DNA of 64,000 bases, from positions 124,001 through 188,000 of the forward strand of contig JFMR01000036.1 of the NCBI GenBank assembly GCA_000635015.1. The letters run 5' to 3'. Below, in pieces: positions 9,761 through 20,664 of the stretch (position 1 is the stretch's first letter; every line of letters begins with the position of its first letter). Both the position numbers and the translations under genes were made by a program. The notes beneath the pieces are model-generated. The model was given only the letters and a program-made list of their open reading frames with translations. It searched no databases and was not told where the DNA came from. This stretch comes from Prochlorococcus sp. scB243_498I20 (GTDB lineage Bacteria; Cyanobacteriota; Cyanobacteriia; PCC-6307; Cyanobiaceae).

Positions 9761-10156
9761 TTACTTAAGTGTAACTTTACCGCCAGCTTCTTCAATCTCT
9801 TTCTTTAAAGATTCGGCATCTGCTTTAGCAATTCCTTCTTTTACTGTTTTTGGTGCAGATTCAACAAGTGCTTTTGCATCGCCAAGACCTAGACCAGTTG
9901 CATTTCTTACAACCTTAAGTACTTTGATTTTTGCAGCTGCATCAAAGCTTTCGAGAACTACATCAAATTCAGTTTTTTCTTCAGCAGCGCCACCATCTGC
10001 GTCACCGCCAGCTGCTCCAGGAGCTGCCATAACTACACCTGCAGAAGCTGCAGCAGATACACCAAAAGCCTCTTCAATTTGTTTTACAAGCTCAGATGCT
10101 TCTAAAAGTGATAGAGATTTTAATGATTCAAGAATTTCTTCAGTTTTTGCGGACAT
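9761..10156 (-). CDS. rplL: 50S ribosomal protein L7/L12
   Basis: Stalk protein that recruits translation factors. The 131 residues show the N-terminal L10-binding/dimerisation helix, an Ala/Gly-rich flexible hinge (about residues 33-58) and the globular C-terminal domain with [18 protein letters not shown]. It follows rplJ by 28 bases in the order rplJ-rplL, so the shared leader upstream of rplJ probably controls both. A large Ala/Pro/Ser-rich open frame on the opposite strand is only a shadow of this gene. Confidence 0.97.
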
Positions 10157-10184
10157 TTTCTTAAAAGTTAATTAGGTTTTGAAT

Positions 10185-10712
10185 TTAGGATTCTGATTTT
10201 TCAGAATGTTGTTTAAGTGATCTAGCAAGTCCAGAAGGTACTTCATTAATAGAGATCGCAATTTTTGTTGCAACGCCATTAAGAGCGCCAGCAATTTTTG
10301 CCATCAATACTTCTTTAGATGGAAGACTTGCAATTTCTTTTATTTCAGAATCGCTAAGAAGTCTGCCTTCAAATAAAGCTCCTTTGGTTTCGGATTTTTT
10401 GGTGTCTTTTTGAAAAGATTGGATTGCTTTTACAGCACCACCAACATCTTCTTTAATTAAGACAAAAGCATTTGTTCCAGTCAGTAAAGATTCAAGATCG
10501 TTCCAATTACTATCTCCATCAATAGCTTTGCGCATTAATGAATTTTTAGTAACTTTGCAGATGCCGTTAGTTGTTTGCAATCTAGATCGCAAATCTGACA
10601 TCTCTTTGATAGTTAAACCTTTATAGTCAAGAACTACAGCCATTTCCGAGTCGTCTAAAAGAGATTTAATCTCAGTAACGATTTTTTGCTTATTCTCTAG
10701 TGTTCGGCCCAT
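10185..10712 (-). CDS. rplJ: 50S ribosomal protein L10
   Basis: Base of the ribosomal stalk; binds 23S rRNA and several L7/L12 dimers. At 175 residues it is standard length, starting MGRTLENKQ with the typical [17 protein letters not shown] region and a C-terminal helix for L12 binding. A 190-base untranslated region with two nested stems lies upstream on the same strand, the usual place for L10 autogenous control. Upstream genes are rplA, rplK, nusG and secE. Confidence 0.97.
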   Translation of the reverse strand: MGRTLENKQKIVTEIKSLLDDSEMAVVLDYKGLTIKEMSDLRSRLQTTNGICKVTKNSLMRKAIDGDSNWNDLESLLTGTNAFVLIKEDVGGAVKAIQSFQKDTKKSETKGALFEGRLLSDSEIKEIASLPSKEVLMAKIAGALNGVATKIAISINEVPSGLARSLKQHSEKSES

Positions 10713-10716
10713 TGAT

Positions 10717-10860
10717 GTTTTTTGGATCGTAATTTAGGGAGAGCAGGAAATGCGGCAAAGTTCTTTTAAAGAGGCCGCTTTTATTAGATCCAAAAAGAAA
10801 TAATTTAAGACGAGTCCTCGGTAGGAATTAAAAATTTAGAATAACTAAATCAACCTACTT
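10717..10860 (-). promoter_or_regulatory. Structured rplJ-rplL leader (probable L10 leader)
   Basis: Seen directly: an outer 10-base stem (10719-10728 with 10787-10796, TTTTTGGATC/GATCCAAAAA) encloses an inner stem (GCGGC at 10752-10756 with GCCGC at 10774-10778). A second hairpin just upstream pairs 10821-10825 (GTAGG) with 10854-10858 (CCTAC), with TTTAG/CTAAA inside it. Known: many bacteria repress rplJ-rplL by binding of L10 or the L10-L12 complex to such a leader. Inference: this is that element. It could also include a promoter for rplJL. Confidence 0.6.
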
Positions 10861-10902
10861 TCTTTGGCCGTATTATTGCAATTTAAATTATACTACAAAG
10901 CG

Positions 10903-11610
10903 TTAACCTTCAGGTTGGTAATCTTGTACAGCATTTATGTCAACTTGAACCGAAGGTCCCATTGTTGAAGTTACATAAAAAGTTTTCCAATACTTTCCTT
11001 TAGCTCCACTTGGTTTATTTTTATCAATTGATTCTTGTAAAGTTTTTAAGTTATCAAATAAAGCCTCTTTTGTGAAACTTGCTTTTCCAAAGCGGACATG
11101 AACGATTCCAGCCTTATCTGCTCTAAATTCTAACTTACCAGCTTTGAATTCTTTTATTGCACTAGCAATGTCATTAGTTACTGTCCCAGCTTTAGGATTA
11201 GGCATTAAACCTCTAGGTCCTAACACTCTTCCTAATTTTGCAACCTTTGGCATCATATCTGGAGTTGCAATAAGTAGATCAAACTCCATATTTCCTTTGT
11301 TGATGCTTTCTACAAGATCTTCTTCGCCAGATAAATCTGCACCAGCAGCTTTAGCTTTCGATACATTCTCACCGCTTGTAATTACTGCAATTTTGATGCT
11401 TTGGCCAGTACCATGTGGTAATGCAACAGTGGTCCTTAATTGTTGATCAGTATATTTTGGATCAATACCTAGACGTATATGTGCTTCAATAGTTTCATCA
11501 AATTTTGCATTAGCATTTTCCTTGATAATACTAAGAGCATCAAGTGGTGCGTAAATGCGATCTTCTATCTTTGTTGATAGAGCCGCCATTCTTTTAGATA
11601 GTTTTTTCAT
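10903..11610 (-). CDS. rplA: 50S ribosomal protein L1
   Basis: Forms the L1 stalk at the E site and is a translational repressor of the L11-L1 mRNA in other bacteria. The 235 residues are family length, with the signature region [20 protein letters not shown] intact. It lies 66 bases downstream of rplK and 190 bases upstream of rplJ, the classic rplK-rplA-rplJ-rplL order. Confidence 0.97.
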   Translation of the reverse strand: MKKLSKRMAALSTKIEDRIYAPLDALSIIKENANAKFDETIEAHIRLGIDPKYTDQQLRTTVALPHGTGQSIKIAVITSGENVSKAKAAGADLSGEEDLVESINKGNMEFDLLIATPDMMPKVAKLGRVLGPRGLMPNPKAGTVTNDIASAIKEFKAGKLEFRADKAGIVHVRFGKASFTKEALFDNLKTLQESIDKNKPSGAKGKYWKTFYVTSTMGPSVQVDINAVQDYQPEG

Positions 11611-11676
11611 AATAATATTGGGTGCAAACGGTTGTTAACTAACCTCCCCTAAATAGTGAGAAATTGCGTATTGAAC

Positions 11677-12102
11677 TCAATCAGTGATAGAGACGCCCAT
11701 ATTACGAGCAGTACCCTCAATTACTTTCATTGCTGATTCAACACTAGAACAGTTTAGATCAGGAAGCTTAGTTTTGGCTATTTCTTCTAATTGAGCTTTA
11801 CTTATATTCCCAACAGAGCCTTTTGCGGATTCACCTGAACCTTTCTCTATACCAGCTGCTTTTGTTATTAAGACGGAAGCAGGAGGTGTTTTTGTGATAA
11901 AAGTAAAGCTTCTATCTTCAAAAACAGAAATCTCTACTGGAATTACGAAACCTGCTTTATCTTGTGTCCTTGCGTTGTATTCTTTGCAAAATGCCATGAT
12001 ATTGACACCATGTTGTCCTAAAGCTGGCCCTACAGGAGGAGCAGGATTTGCTTTGCCTGCTTGTAGAGCAAGCTTGATAACTGCAACAATTTTTTTTGCC
12101 AT
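11677..12102 (-). CDS. rplK: 50S ribosomal protein L11
   Basis: Part of the GTPase-associated centre, binding 23S rRNA. At 141 residues it has the N-terminal proline-rich hinge ([19 protein letters not shown]) and the C-terminal RNA-binding domain ending GTARNMGV. It follows nusG by 67 bases and precedes rplA in the same leftward block. Confidence 0.97.
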   Translation of the reverse strand: MAKKIVAVIKLALQAGKANPAPPVGPALGQHGVNIMAFCKEYNARTQDKAGFVIPVEISVFEDRSFTFITKTPPASVLITKAAGIEKGSGESAKGSVGNISKAQLEEIAKTKLPDLNCSSVESAMKVIEGTARNMGVSITD

Positions 12103-12169
12103 TAGATTAGTTAATTTAAGCTGGAGTGGAAAATCATAATTTTACTCGATAAACAAGAACAATTAGAAA

Positions 12170-12781
12170 TTAATTTTGTTTATTGATTTGGGAGAATTCT
12201 AATTCTACAGGAGTCTCGCGCCCAAATATTGAAAGTAATGCTTTTAATTTATTTCTTTCTCCGGAAACTTCTATAACTTCTCCCTGGAAATCCTTGAATG
12301 GACCGCTAGTTACAATGATTCTATCTTTTTCTTCAATATCTAACTTAATTACAGCTTTTTTCTCTGATGCACGCTTAAAGATTCTATTAACTTCTTGTCT
12401 TGATAATGGTCGAGGTTTGATATGGCCTCGCGATCTTCCGCTGCCTCTACCGTCTTCAGCACCGACAAAGTTAATTACATTTGGAGTACTTTTAACAGCC
12501 ATCATTGTATCTTCATCCAAAACCATTCTTACGAGGACATAACCTGGGAAAACTTTTTCTTCAGTAGTTTGTCTGCTTCCATCTTTTTTTAATTTAATTC
12601 CTGGCGTTTGGGGAATTTCAATTTCAATGATTCTATTATTAACACCTAAAGTTACTGATCTCTGCTCAAGAGTAGCTTTTACTTTTTTTTCACAGCTTGA
12701 TGCTACTTGAACCGCATACCATCTTGCGATGCTTGTATTTGCTTTTGAAGAAGCAAGGTTTGTAGTTAATTCATTACTCAT
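12170..12781 (-). CDS. nusG: Transcription antitermination/elongation factor NusG
   Basis: Binds RNA polymerase and links transcription to translation. The 203-residue chain has an N-terminal NGN domain (RWYAVQVASSCEKKVKATLE, then VFPGYVLVRM) and a C-terminal KOW domain (VTSGPFKDFQGEVIEVS). There is a short extra N-terminus before RWYAVQ, normal in cyanobacteria. It follows secE by 51 bases, the conserved secE-nusG-rplK order. Confidence 0.97.
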   Translation of the reverse strand: MSNELTTNLASSKANTSIARWYAVQVASSCEKKVKATLEQRSVTLGVNNRIIEIEIPQTPGIKLKKDGSRQTTEEKVFPGYVLVRMVLDEDTMMAVKSTPNVINFVGAEDGRGSGRSRGHIKPRPLSRQEVNRIFKRASEKKAVIKLDIEEKDRIIVTSGPFKDFQGEVIEVSGERNKLKALLSIFGRETPVELEFSQINKQN

Positions 12782-12832
12782 TTTTCTGGAAGCTTAATTA
12801 AGAACTTTATTAATGGATATTCGGGAGATAAT

Positions 12833-13075
12833 TCAACCAAAAATTTGCGAGGCTGCCCACCCATAGAATCTGCTAACAGAAGCAATGGCTGCAGCAGAAA
12901 AAGATACCATAATTATAACTGCTACTGATTCGCTAAAAAGTTGTTGTTTGTTAGGCCACACGACAAGTTTAAGTTCATCGTAGGTAGAACTAAAAAAATT
13001 TTTCTTTTTTTTAGGCTCTTCAACTTCAGGAGAATCCTTTTTAAGAGGTTCTTTATTAGTAGTAGGACTTGTCAC
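12833..13075 (-). CDS. secE: Preprotein translocase subunit SecE
   Basis: Small clamp subunit of the SecYEG channel in the cytoplasmic/thylakoid membrane. The 80 residues contain a charged N-terminus, the conserved ELKLVVWPNKQQL amphipathic segment and one C-terminal membrane helix (about 51-72). The single-helix form is the usual cyanobacterial type. It lies between clpB2 and nusG on the same strand. Confidence 0.95.
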   Translation of the reverse strand: MTSPTTNKEPLKKDSPEVEEPKKKKNFFSSTYDELKLVVWPNKQQLFSESVAVIIMVSFSAAAIASVSRFYGWAASQIFG

Positions 13076-13136
13076 AAAATTTTTTTGAAATTAAGCTTTA
13101 TGCTTTAGTTTTTATTTTAGCTTATTGATTTACTCC

Positions 13137-15893
13137 TCAGCTAGGTTTGAAAACGATCTCATCTTTTTTAGCAGGGTTAAGTTTAATTGTTATATTTTTT
13201 TTATTTTTGAAGTTATCCTCTAAAAGTTTTGCAGCCAAGGGATTTTCTATTTGTCTTCTAAGTTCCCTGCTAAGTGGCCTAGCACCATATTCAGGTTCGT
13301 AAGAATCGTTTGCAATTTTGTTGATAACTTTTTTGTCTATAGCGATATTTATTTTCTGCTCAAGTAGCAGGTTCTTTAAATCTTCTGTTTGTAAAATGAT
13401 TATTTTTTGAAGTTGATCAATAGATAATGGATCAAACTTTACCACTTCGTCAATTCTATTTAAAAATTCAGGTCTAAAAATTGAAGACAATGCATCACTA
13501 ATTGAATCATCTAGAGTTTGTTGATCTTTTTCTAACTTTCCCTCACTTTTAGAAATCTTTTGTGAATACTCCAGTATAGATTTACCAGCTAGGTTACTTG
13601 TCATAATGATTACGGTATTTTTGAAATCTACGGTCCTTCCTTGAGAGTCCGTTAACCTTCCTTCATCTAAGACTTGCAAAAGGATATTAAATACTTCTGC
13701 ATGTGCTTTTTCTATCTCATCAAGAAGTATTACTGAATAGGGTTTACGTCTTATAGCTTCAGTTAATTGACCTCCCTCTTCATAACCAACATAACCTGGG
13801 GGAGCTCCTAAAAGTCTTGCTACGGCATTTTTCTCCATATATTCACTCATGTCTAATCTTAAAAGTGCGTCTTCTTCATCAAATAAAGCTGTTGCAAGAG
13901 ATTTTGCTAATTCTGTCTTACCAACACCAGTAGGACCCATAAATAAAAAAGATCCAACAGGTCTTTTAGGACTTTTCATGCCAACTCGAGCTCTTCTAAT
14001 TGCAGCAGAAACAGCTTCTATGGCTTTTTCTTGTCCAATAACTTTTTCACTTAGTTCTGTTTCTAGATTGACTAATTTCTTACGTTCATTTGAAACTACT
14101 TTAGAAATTGGAATACCTGTGATTTTTGATATAACATCTGCAATATCATCAGGTTCAACTTGATATTTAAAAGGGAAATTTCTATTTTTCTTTATTTTAT
14201 TAAAGTTCTCTTCAACTTTTTGTATGTCATTCTCTATTTCACTTAAATCTTCTTCAAGCTTTTCTAAATAATCTAGATCATTTTCAACTTCGCGATTTGA
14301 TTTATCTTTAATTTGTTTGGTTAGCTTATCTTCTTCTTTCATTAAATTAGATAATTCCTCCATTTCTTCACGTAAATTGTTCCAATTTTCCAAAAGAACC
14401 TTCAATTTTACCTCTGATTGTTTTCTATTATTCAATAGTTTTTCTTGAGCTTCGATATTTTCTCCTTGCAAATTATTCAATTTTTCATCAATAGTATTAA
14501 GTTTGTTTTCTTGTTGGAGAATGATTGGAGGCATATTATTAGACTCGATTTTTAACTGTGCAGCTGCTTCATCAATTAAATCTATTGCACTATCAGGGAG
14601 ACATTTATCGCTGATGTATCTATCGGCCAATTTTGCAGAATAGTTTACAGCCTCTTCAGAAATTTTTATGCCATGATGTAATTCATATTTCTTTTTGATC
14701 CCTTGTAAAATTTTTGCGCTTAATTCTACTGAAGGTTCATTAACAGCTATCCTTTGAAAGCAATTATTTAATGCCTGATCTTTTTCAATAGTTTCACGAA
14801 ATTTCTCAGGAGTTGTTGTACCGATACATCTAAGTTCTCCTTCAGCTAGTAAAGGTTTTAAGATATTACTGATGTCGGTAGAAGATCTGTCAGAGCTTAA
14901 TATTGAGTGAATTTCATCAATAAAAAGAATCATTCCTTGGTTTGGATTATTTAGTTCCTGCATTATTAAGCTTAGTCTTTCCTCTAGTTGACCTCTAAAT
15001 TTGGTCCCAGAAACTAATGCCCCTAAGTCAAGTGAAATAATTTTTAAGTCCTTTAAAGTATCAGGAACTTTTTTGTCTACAATTAATTGAGCAAGTAATT
15101 TTGCAATTGAGGTTTTACCAACTCCAGGATTGCCAATAAGTATAGGGTTATTTTTGTTTCTTCTGCAGAGTACCCTCATTAAATTATTGATCTCATTCTC
15201 TCTTCCTAAAACGGGATCCAGTAAGCCTTGTTGGGCTGATTCTGTTAAATCTTTTCCATAAATTGAAAGAGCATTTTCATCTTTTCCAACTTGTTTTTTG
15301 GTTTCAATTTGAAGTTCACTTTTCGGTAATGGAACAATAGCTTTTTTCAATTTTTCGTCTTTAACTAAAGTTTCTTTGTCTGATTCAAAATTAGATTGAT
15401 TATTTATTTCAATTACATTCCCATAATTAAAAGAATCTTTTGATTGATTAATATTTGGGTAAAACTTTAATTCTTCCTCTAATTTTTCCATTGAAAGGTT
15501 TCCTTCTTCAAAAACATAATTTCCAATTCTTAAATCTCTTCCAAGCGCAATTAGTAAATGAGGGATTTCTATTAATCTTGATCCCCATTGAGTTTTAATC
15601 TGATTCGCGTTATCTAATAAAATTTCTAAATCTTCTCCGATAGTAAAAATATCTGACTCATTTGTTGGTGTCTCTTCTAAAAAATCTTCTGTTATGTCTA
15701 AAACTGTATCTTGGTCGATTGACAATTTTTCAATGAAAGCAAAGAATTCACTTGATGAGAACAATGTATGAATTATGTGTTCAATATTAAATTCGCTATG
15801 ATCCCATTTTTTTGCGGTTTCTTCTCCTAATAAAAGAAGGTTCCAACTGATATCGCTAAATAGTTCAGGACTGGATGTAAGGGTTTCTCTCAT
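13137..15893 (-). CDS. clpB2: ClpB-type (Hsp100) AAA+ disaggregase paralogue
   Basis: Probably unfolds or disaggregates proteins as a hexamer. The 918 residues give: a divergent N domain (1-150), a low-complexity linker (150-205), AAA1 with Walker A GNPGVGKT (254-261), Walker B LFIDEIH and pore motif KFRG, a long coiled-coil M domain (roughly 450-570), and AAA2 with Walker A GPTGVGKTE, Walker B ILLDEIEKAH, pore motif GYVGYE and the conserved MTSNLAG. The coiled-coil M domain argues for ClpB rather than ClpC or ClpA. The weakly conserved N domain suggests this is the second ClpB of picocyanobacteria rather than canonical ClpB. It stands 61 bases upstream of secE and may share transcription with the translation block. 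Confidence 0.88.
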   Translation of the reverse strand: MRETLTSSPELFSDISWNLLLLGEETAKKWDHSEFNIEHIIHTLFSSSEFFAFIEKLSIDQDTVLDITEDFLEETPTNESDIFTIGEDLEILLDNANQIKTQWGSRLIEIPHLLIALGRDLRIGNYVFEEGNLSMEKLEEELKFYPNINQSKDSFNYGNVIEINNQSNFESDKETLVKDEKLKKAIVPLPKSELQIETKKQVGKDENALSIYGKDLTESAQQGLLDPVLGRENEINNLMRVLCRRNKNNPILIGNPGVGKTSIAKLLAQLIVDKKVPDTLKDLKIISLDLGALVSGTKFRGQLEERLSLIMQELNNPNQGMILFIDEIHSILSSDRSSTDISNILKPLLAEGELRCIGTTTPEKFRETIEKDQALNNCFQRIAVNEPSVELSAKILQGIKKKYELHHGIKISEEAVNYSAKLADRYISDKCLPDSAIDLIDEAAAQLKIESNNMPPIILQQENKLNTIDEKLNNLQGENIEAQEKLLNNRKQSEVKLKVLLENWNNLREEMEELSNLMKEEDKLTKQIKDKSNREVENDLDYLEKLEEDLSEIENDIQKVEENFNKIKKNRNFPFKYQVEPDDIADVISKITGIPISKVVSNERKKLVNLETELSEKVIGQEKAIEAVSAAIRRARVGMKSPKRPVGSFLFMGPTGVGKTELAKSLATALFDEEDALLRLDMSEYMEKNAVARLLGAPPGYVGYEEGGQLTEAIRRKPYSVILLDEIEKAHAEVFNILLQVLDEGRLTDSQGRTVDFKNTVIIMTSNLAGKSILEYSQKISKSEGKLEKDQQTLDDSISDALSSIFRPEFLNRIDEVVKFDPLSIDQLQKIIILQTEDLKNLLLEQKINIAIDKKVINKIANDSYEPEYGARPLSRELRRQIENPLAAKLLEDNFKNKKNITIKLNPAKKDEIVFKPS

Positions 15894-16151
15894 AAACTAT
15901 AAAACTGCAGTTGATTATTAATTAATATTCTAAATAGGATCTGCATTAATAATCATCCAATAATTTTCAAATTGTAAGATGAATTTCAAAAATATTTTTT
16001 TGAGAGGGGTTGCAGGGACTTTGGAATTAATAAAAGTGTTAACTAATATCTAAACTGTTATAAATTAAAAAATTATAATTGTTTAACATATATATTTCAG
16101 ATATTAGCCAAATAGTTCAGCTATTAATAGGATTTAAATAGTAATAATTAA

Positions 16152-17447
<1,296 letters not shown>

Positions 17448-17451
17448 TTTT

Positions 17452-19119
17452 TTAGCGCTTTAGTTTTTCTAAACGTGAGCCTTTGCTCATACTTAATTGG
17501 CACTTTATCCAGTCAATACTTATTGGTAGTGCAAAAAAAAGTGGCAATAATGCAAAATTATTTTGTTTATTGGTTACAAGTAAAGCAGATGCAATTGATA
17601 AACTTCCTATAAGAATTGAATGGCCTAGAGTTTTTTGAGCAGTAAACATTTTTTTGAATTGCCTATCAGACTCTCCCATTCTTATTTGCAATTGTAAATC
17701 GCCCTGCTCTAATCTTTCTAAACTTTCATCTATTCTTTTGGGAATCCCGACAGCTTTTGATCCTAGTTCACCTACTTGCCTTCCAAATTGGTTAATTAAA
17801 TCATTGGGAGTTTGATTATTCGAAGTCATAAGTTCTATTAAATAAGGCTTTGTAACTGATACAAGGTTAAACCCTGGGTCAAGCATTCTACCAACTCCTT
17901 CAAAAGTTGATAAAGCCCTCATCACAAAGATTAAATCTACTGGCAGTTGAAAAGGTGTTTCATAAACAAGTTCGTATAAATCTCCAGATAATTTTTCGAT
18001 AATATTTGGACTAAATGGAGGAGTTAAGGCTTCTTTAAGCATCAATCTGACTAATCTTCTGACTGGTCCTACATCTATATCTTTTGAAATTAGCCCAGCT
18101 TGTTGTAATTGAATAACAAGTGATGAGGCGTCTCTAAGAGCAGCAGCCTTAACCATCCCCCCTAATCTTGTTTGAAGATTATTTGAGATATTGCCCATCA
18201 TTCCAAAATCATAAAAAATCAATTTACCTTCATTTGAAACTGCTAGATTCCCTGGATGAGGGTCTGCATGAAAAAAACCATAATTTACTAATTGTTTTAG
18301 ATAGCTGATGGCACCTATTTCTGCAATCTTGGGTAAATCAATTTCTTGTGATTGTAATTTTTCTAGATCGCTTATTTTTGTTCCTTCTAAATAACTTAAA
18401 CAAAGAACTTTTTCACTGCTCATATCCCAAATTACTTCAGGGACTTCAACATTTTCATCATCAAGAAATTGCTGTCTAAATCTTGCTGCATATTGTGCTT
18501 CACAATTAAAATCAAGCTCTTTCATGAGAACTTTCCTACATTCTCTAGCAATTTCAACCCAGTTTCTACCTCGACTCCAATTCTTGTTTTTCTGTAACAA
18601 TCCTGCTATTTGCTGCATTATGCCCAAATCGATAATAAACAATTCTTTTAAATTGGGTCTCTGAACTTTAAATACTACTTTCTTACCATTTTTTAAAGTC
18701 GCTCTATGAACCTGAGCTAGTGATGCTGATCCAACCGGATCACATATTATTTGATCTATTTCATTAAACTTAGACCCTAGTTCATCTCTTATAGTTTCCT
18801 CAACTTGCGCAAATGAAAAATTAGGAACTTGATCCTGCAATTTAGACAATTCCTGTATCCAGGTATTAGGAATCAAATCAGGTCTCGCTGATAATAATTG
18901 TCCAATTTTAATAAATGCTGAACCAAGCTTTATTAATTGATTAGTAAACCACCTAGCTCTTTTAATTTGGACCCTACTTTTTTCATTGCTTTTAGTTTGG
19001 AAAATTGTAAATCTAATATTATCTATCCACAAAATTGTTAAAAGCGAAATCAGAGTTATCCAAATAAGAAAGGCCCTCTTCATTTTTTTTAAAAAGTAAT
19101 GAAAAATGCGATAACTCAT
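17452..19119 (-). CDS. UbiB/ABC1-family atypical protein kinase-like protein
   Basis: Members of this family are linked to quinone (ubiquinone or plastoquinone) metabolism and membrane lipids. The 555 residues show the ABC1 hallmarks: an N-terminal KxGQ motif (FIKIGQLLSARPDLIP), the Ala-rich loop VGSASLAQVHRA, the catalytic HADPHPGNLAV and the metal-binding FYDFGMMG. A hydrophobic segment lies near residues 15-32 and C-terminal membrane-like segments near 510-540. The start ATG overlaps the upstream small coiled-coil gene by 4 bases, so the two are translationally coupled. Confidence 0.92.
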   Translation of the reverse strand: MSYRIFHYFLKKMKRAFLIWITLISLLTILWIDNIRFTIFQTKSNEKSRVQIKRARWFTNQLIKLGSAFIKIGQLLSARPDLIPNTWIQELSKLQDQVPNFSFAQVEETIRDELGSKFNEIDQIICDPVGSASLAQVHRATLKNGKKVVFKVQRPNLKELFIIDLGIMQQIAGLLQKNKNWSRGRNWVEIARECRKVLMKELDFNCEAQYAARFRQQFLDDENVEVPEVIWDMSSEKVLCLSYLEGTKISDLEKLQSQEIDLPKIAEIGAISYLKQLVNYGFFHADPHPGNLAVSNEGKLIFYDFGMMGNISNNLQTRLGGMVKAAALRDASSLVIQLQQAGLISKDIDVGPVRRLVRLMLKEALTPPFSPNIIEKLSGDLYELVYETPFQLPVDLIFVMRALSTFEGVGRMLDPGFNLVSVTKPYLIELMTSNNQTPNDLINQFGRQVGELGSKAVGIPKRIDESLERLEQGDLQLQIRMGESDRQFKKMFTAQKTLGHSILIGSLSIASALLVTNKQNNFALLPLFFALPISIDWIKCQLSMSKGSRLEKLKR

Positions 19120-19433
19120 TTAATTTGATTATTTATTGTTTTATTAAGGAGATCAATTTGGTTATTGATACCTTCAATTTCATTTAAAGCTTTTTTTATT
19201 TTGGAATCTTGATAAGTGTTTGAGGACTCATTTTCTTGAATAATTTCCGCTTTTTCCATTTTTGAGGCTTCTTCGATTATGGATTCTTTCAAACTATCAA
19301 ATTCTTTTTTGAGAATTTCTGGAGCATCCTGAGCAATATTTGTTGCTTCTTCAATTTTTTCTACTAATATCTCGTTTAATTTTTCGGTTACTTTTTTAAT
19401 GGCAGCTTTTAAAAGGTAGTCAGAGTTTGTCAT
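19116..19433 (-). CDS. Small coiled-coil protein of unknown function
   Basis: A 105-residue, Lys/Glu/Ile-rich protein with predicted long helices and no Cys or Trp; it looks like a coiled coil throughout, ending in INNQIDLLNKTINNQIK. No known domain is recognised. The 4-base overlap with the UbiB-family gene suggests joint expression and possibly a partner or adaptor role, but that is inference. Likely confined to picocyanobacteria. Confidence 0.7.
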   Translation of the reverse strand: MTNSDYLLKAAIKKVTEKLNEILVEKIEEATNIAQDAPEILKKEFDSLKESIIEEASKMEKAEIIQENESSNTYQDSKIKKALNEIEGINNQIDLLNKTINNQIK

Positions 19434-19670
19434 AAAAAATATATTGTTTCTTCGGCAATTGTTTTTTCGATATGAACTAATAATAGTTCAATACAGAACA
19501 TTTCACGTAACTGATCATTTTGATAATTAATTTTTTATGTTTTTCCTATGTAAGTTTGTTTCTATATTATGCTTTTTTCTCTTTTTTCTTTTAACTTATA
19601 TTTATAAACATGGTTAGGTATTTACATTAGAGATTTCTTCTAACCAAGAGCTAATCTAATTAACTACTAA

Positions 19671-19677
19671 AAAGGAG
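19671..19677 (+). promoter_or_regulatory. Strong ribosome binding site for the thioredoxin-reductase-like gene
   Basis: AAAGGAG lies 10 bases before the TTG at 19688. Shine-Dalgarno sequences this good are rare in this window, and it supports the TTG as the true start although no ATG is near. Confidence 0.6.
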
Positions 19678-19687
19678 TTTTTTAAAA

Positions 19688-20644
19688 TTGGAAATCATTG
19701 AGTCAGATGTAGTTATTATCGGAGGAGGCCCGGCGGGATGTACTTGCGCACTTTATACATCTCGTTCAAACTTAAAGACAGTAATTTTAGATAAAAATCC
19801 ATCTGTTGGAGCCTTAGCAATAACCCATCAAATAGCTAATTATCCAGGTGTTCCGGTTGATATAAGTGGGGAGAAATTACTTACTCTAATGAGAGAACAG
19901 GCTGTGCAATATGGTACAGACTATAGAAGAGCACAAGTGTTTGGAATAGACGCTAGTGGAGAATGGAAAATGGTTTATACACCCGAAGGCACTTTCAAAG
20001 CTAAAGCACTTGTACTTGCAAGTGGTGCAATGGGTAGGCCTGCATCATTTAAGGGCGAAGCGGATTTTCTTGGCAAAGGAGTAAGCTATTGTGCTACATG
20101 TGATGGGGCTTTTTATAAAAATAGAGAAGTTGCAGTTGTTGGAGTGAACAAGGAGGCAATTGAAGAGGCAACTGTCCTAACTAAATTTGCATCAACTGTG
20201 CATTGGATTACATCAAGTGACCCTAAATCGGACAATGAAGAAGCTATGGAATTGATGGATAATTCAAATATAAAACATTGGAGTAGAACAAGATTATTGG
20301 AAATATTGGGTGATGAAATGGGTGTTAATGGGGTTGTTGTAAAAAATAAGCAAGAAGAAAATCCTATCAATTTAAACTTAGATGGAGTGTTTGTCTATAT
20401 GAGTGGTTCAAAGCCGATTACTGATTTTTTAGGTGATCAAATTGCTTTAAAAGAAGACGGAGGAGTTATTGTGGATGACTTTATGTCTACAAACTCTGAT
20501 GGAGTATGGGCTATTGGAGATATAAGAAATACACCATTTAAGCAAGCAGTTGTTGCGGCTTCTGATGGATGTATTGCTGCGATGTCAATCGATAGGTATT
20601 TAAATAGTAGAAAAAATATAAGAGTAGATTGGATTCATTCTTAA
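19688..20644 (+). CDS. Thioredoxin-reductase-like flavoprotein lacking NADPH motifs (DDOR-like)
   Basis: The fold is that of low-molecular-weight thioredoxin reductase, 318 residues. FAD site: GGGPAG at 12-17 and AIGDIRNTPFKQAVVAASDG from 276. Redox disulfide: CATC at 135-138. The NADPH domain is changed: the expected GGGDSA is GVNKEA (152-157), and the HRRxxxR phosphate-binding motif is TSSDPKS (175-181). The protein therefore probably does not use NADPH. Such loss is what I know from the ferredoxin/flavin-linked relatives FFTR and DDOR in cyanobacteria; DDOR binds a second flavin at the NADPH site. The C-terminal tail with a Trp (VDWIHS) would fit an aromatic stacking partner. Start is TTG with a strong ribosome binding site. 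It is usually annotated simply as TrxB. Confidence 0.85.
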   Translation: MEIIESDVVIIGGGPAGCTCALYTSRSNLKTVILDKNPSVGALAITHQIANYPGVPVDISGEKLLTLMREQAVQYGTDYRRAQVFGIDASGEWKMVYTPEGTFKAKALVLASGAMGRPASFKGEADFLGKGVSYCATCDGAFYKNREVAVVGVNKEAIEEATVLTKFASTVHWITSSDPKSDNEEAMELMDNSNIKHWSRTRLLEILGDEMGVNGVVVKNKQEENPINLNLDGVFVYMSGSKPITDFLGDQIALKEDGGVIVDDFMSTNSDGVWAIGDIRNTPFKQAVVAASDGCIAAMSIDRYLNSRKNIRVDWIHS

Positions 20645-20664
20645 AAAAATATTTCTGCTTTAAT

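Noticed and set aside
9552..10175. A 207-residue plus-strand open frame over rnhA and rplL
   Set aside because: It is Ala/Pro/Ser-rich because it mirrors the Ala/Gly-rich L7/L12 gene; both minus-strand genes beneath it have strong family matches.
15978..16052. A 24-codon plus-strand frame (MNFKNIFLRGVAGTLELIK) in the clpB2-eno gap
   Set aside because: Too short, with no ribosome binding site and no recognisable family; open frames of this length are expected by chance in this AT-rich gap.
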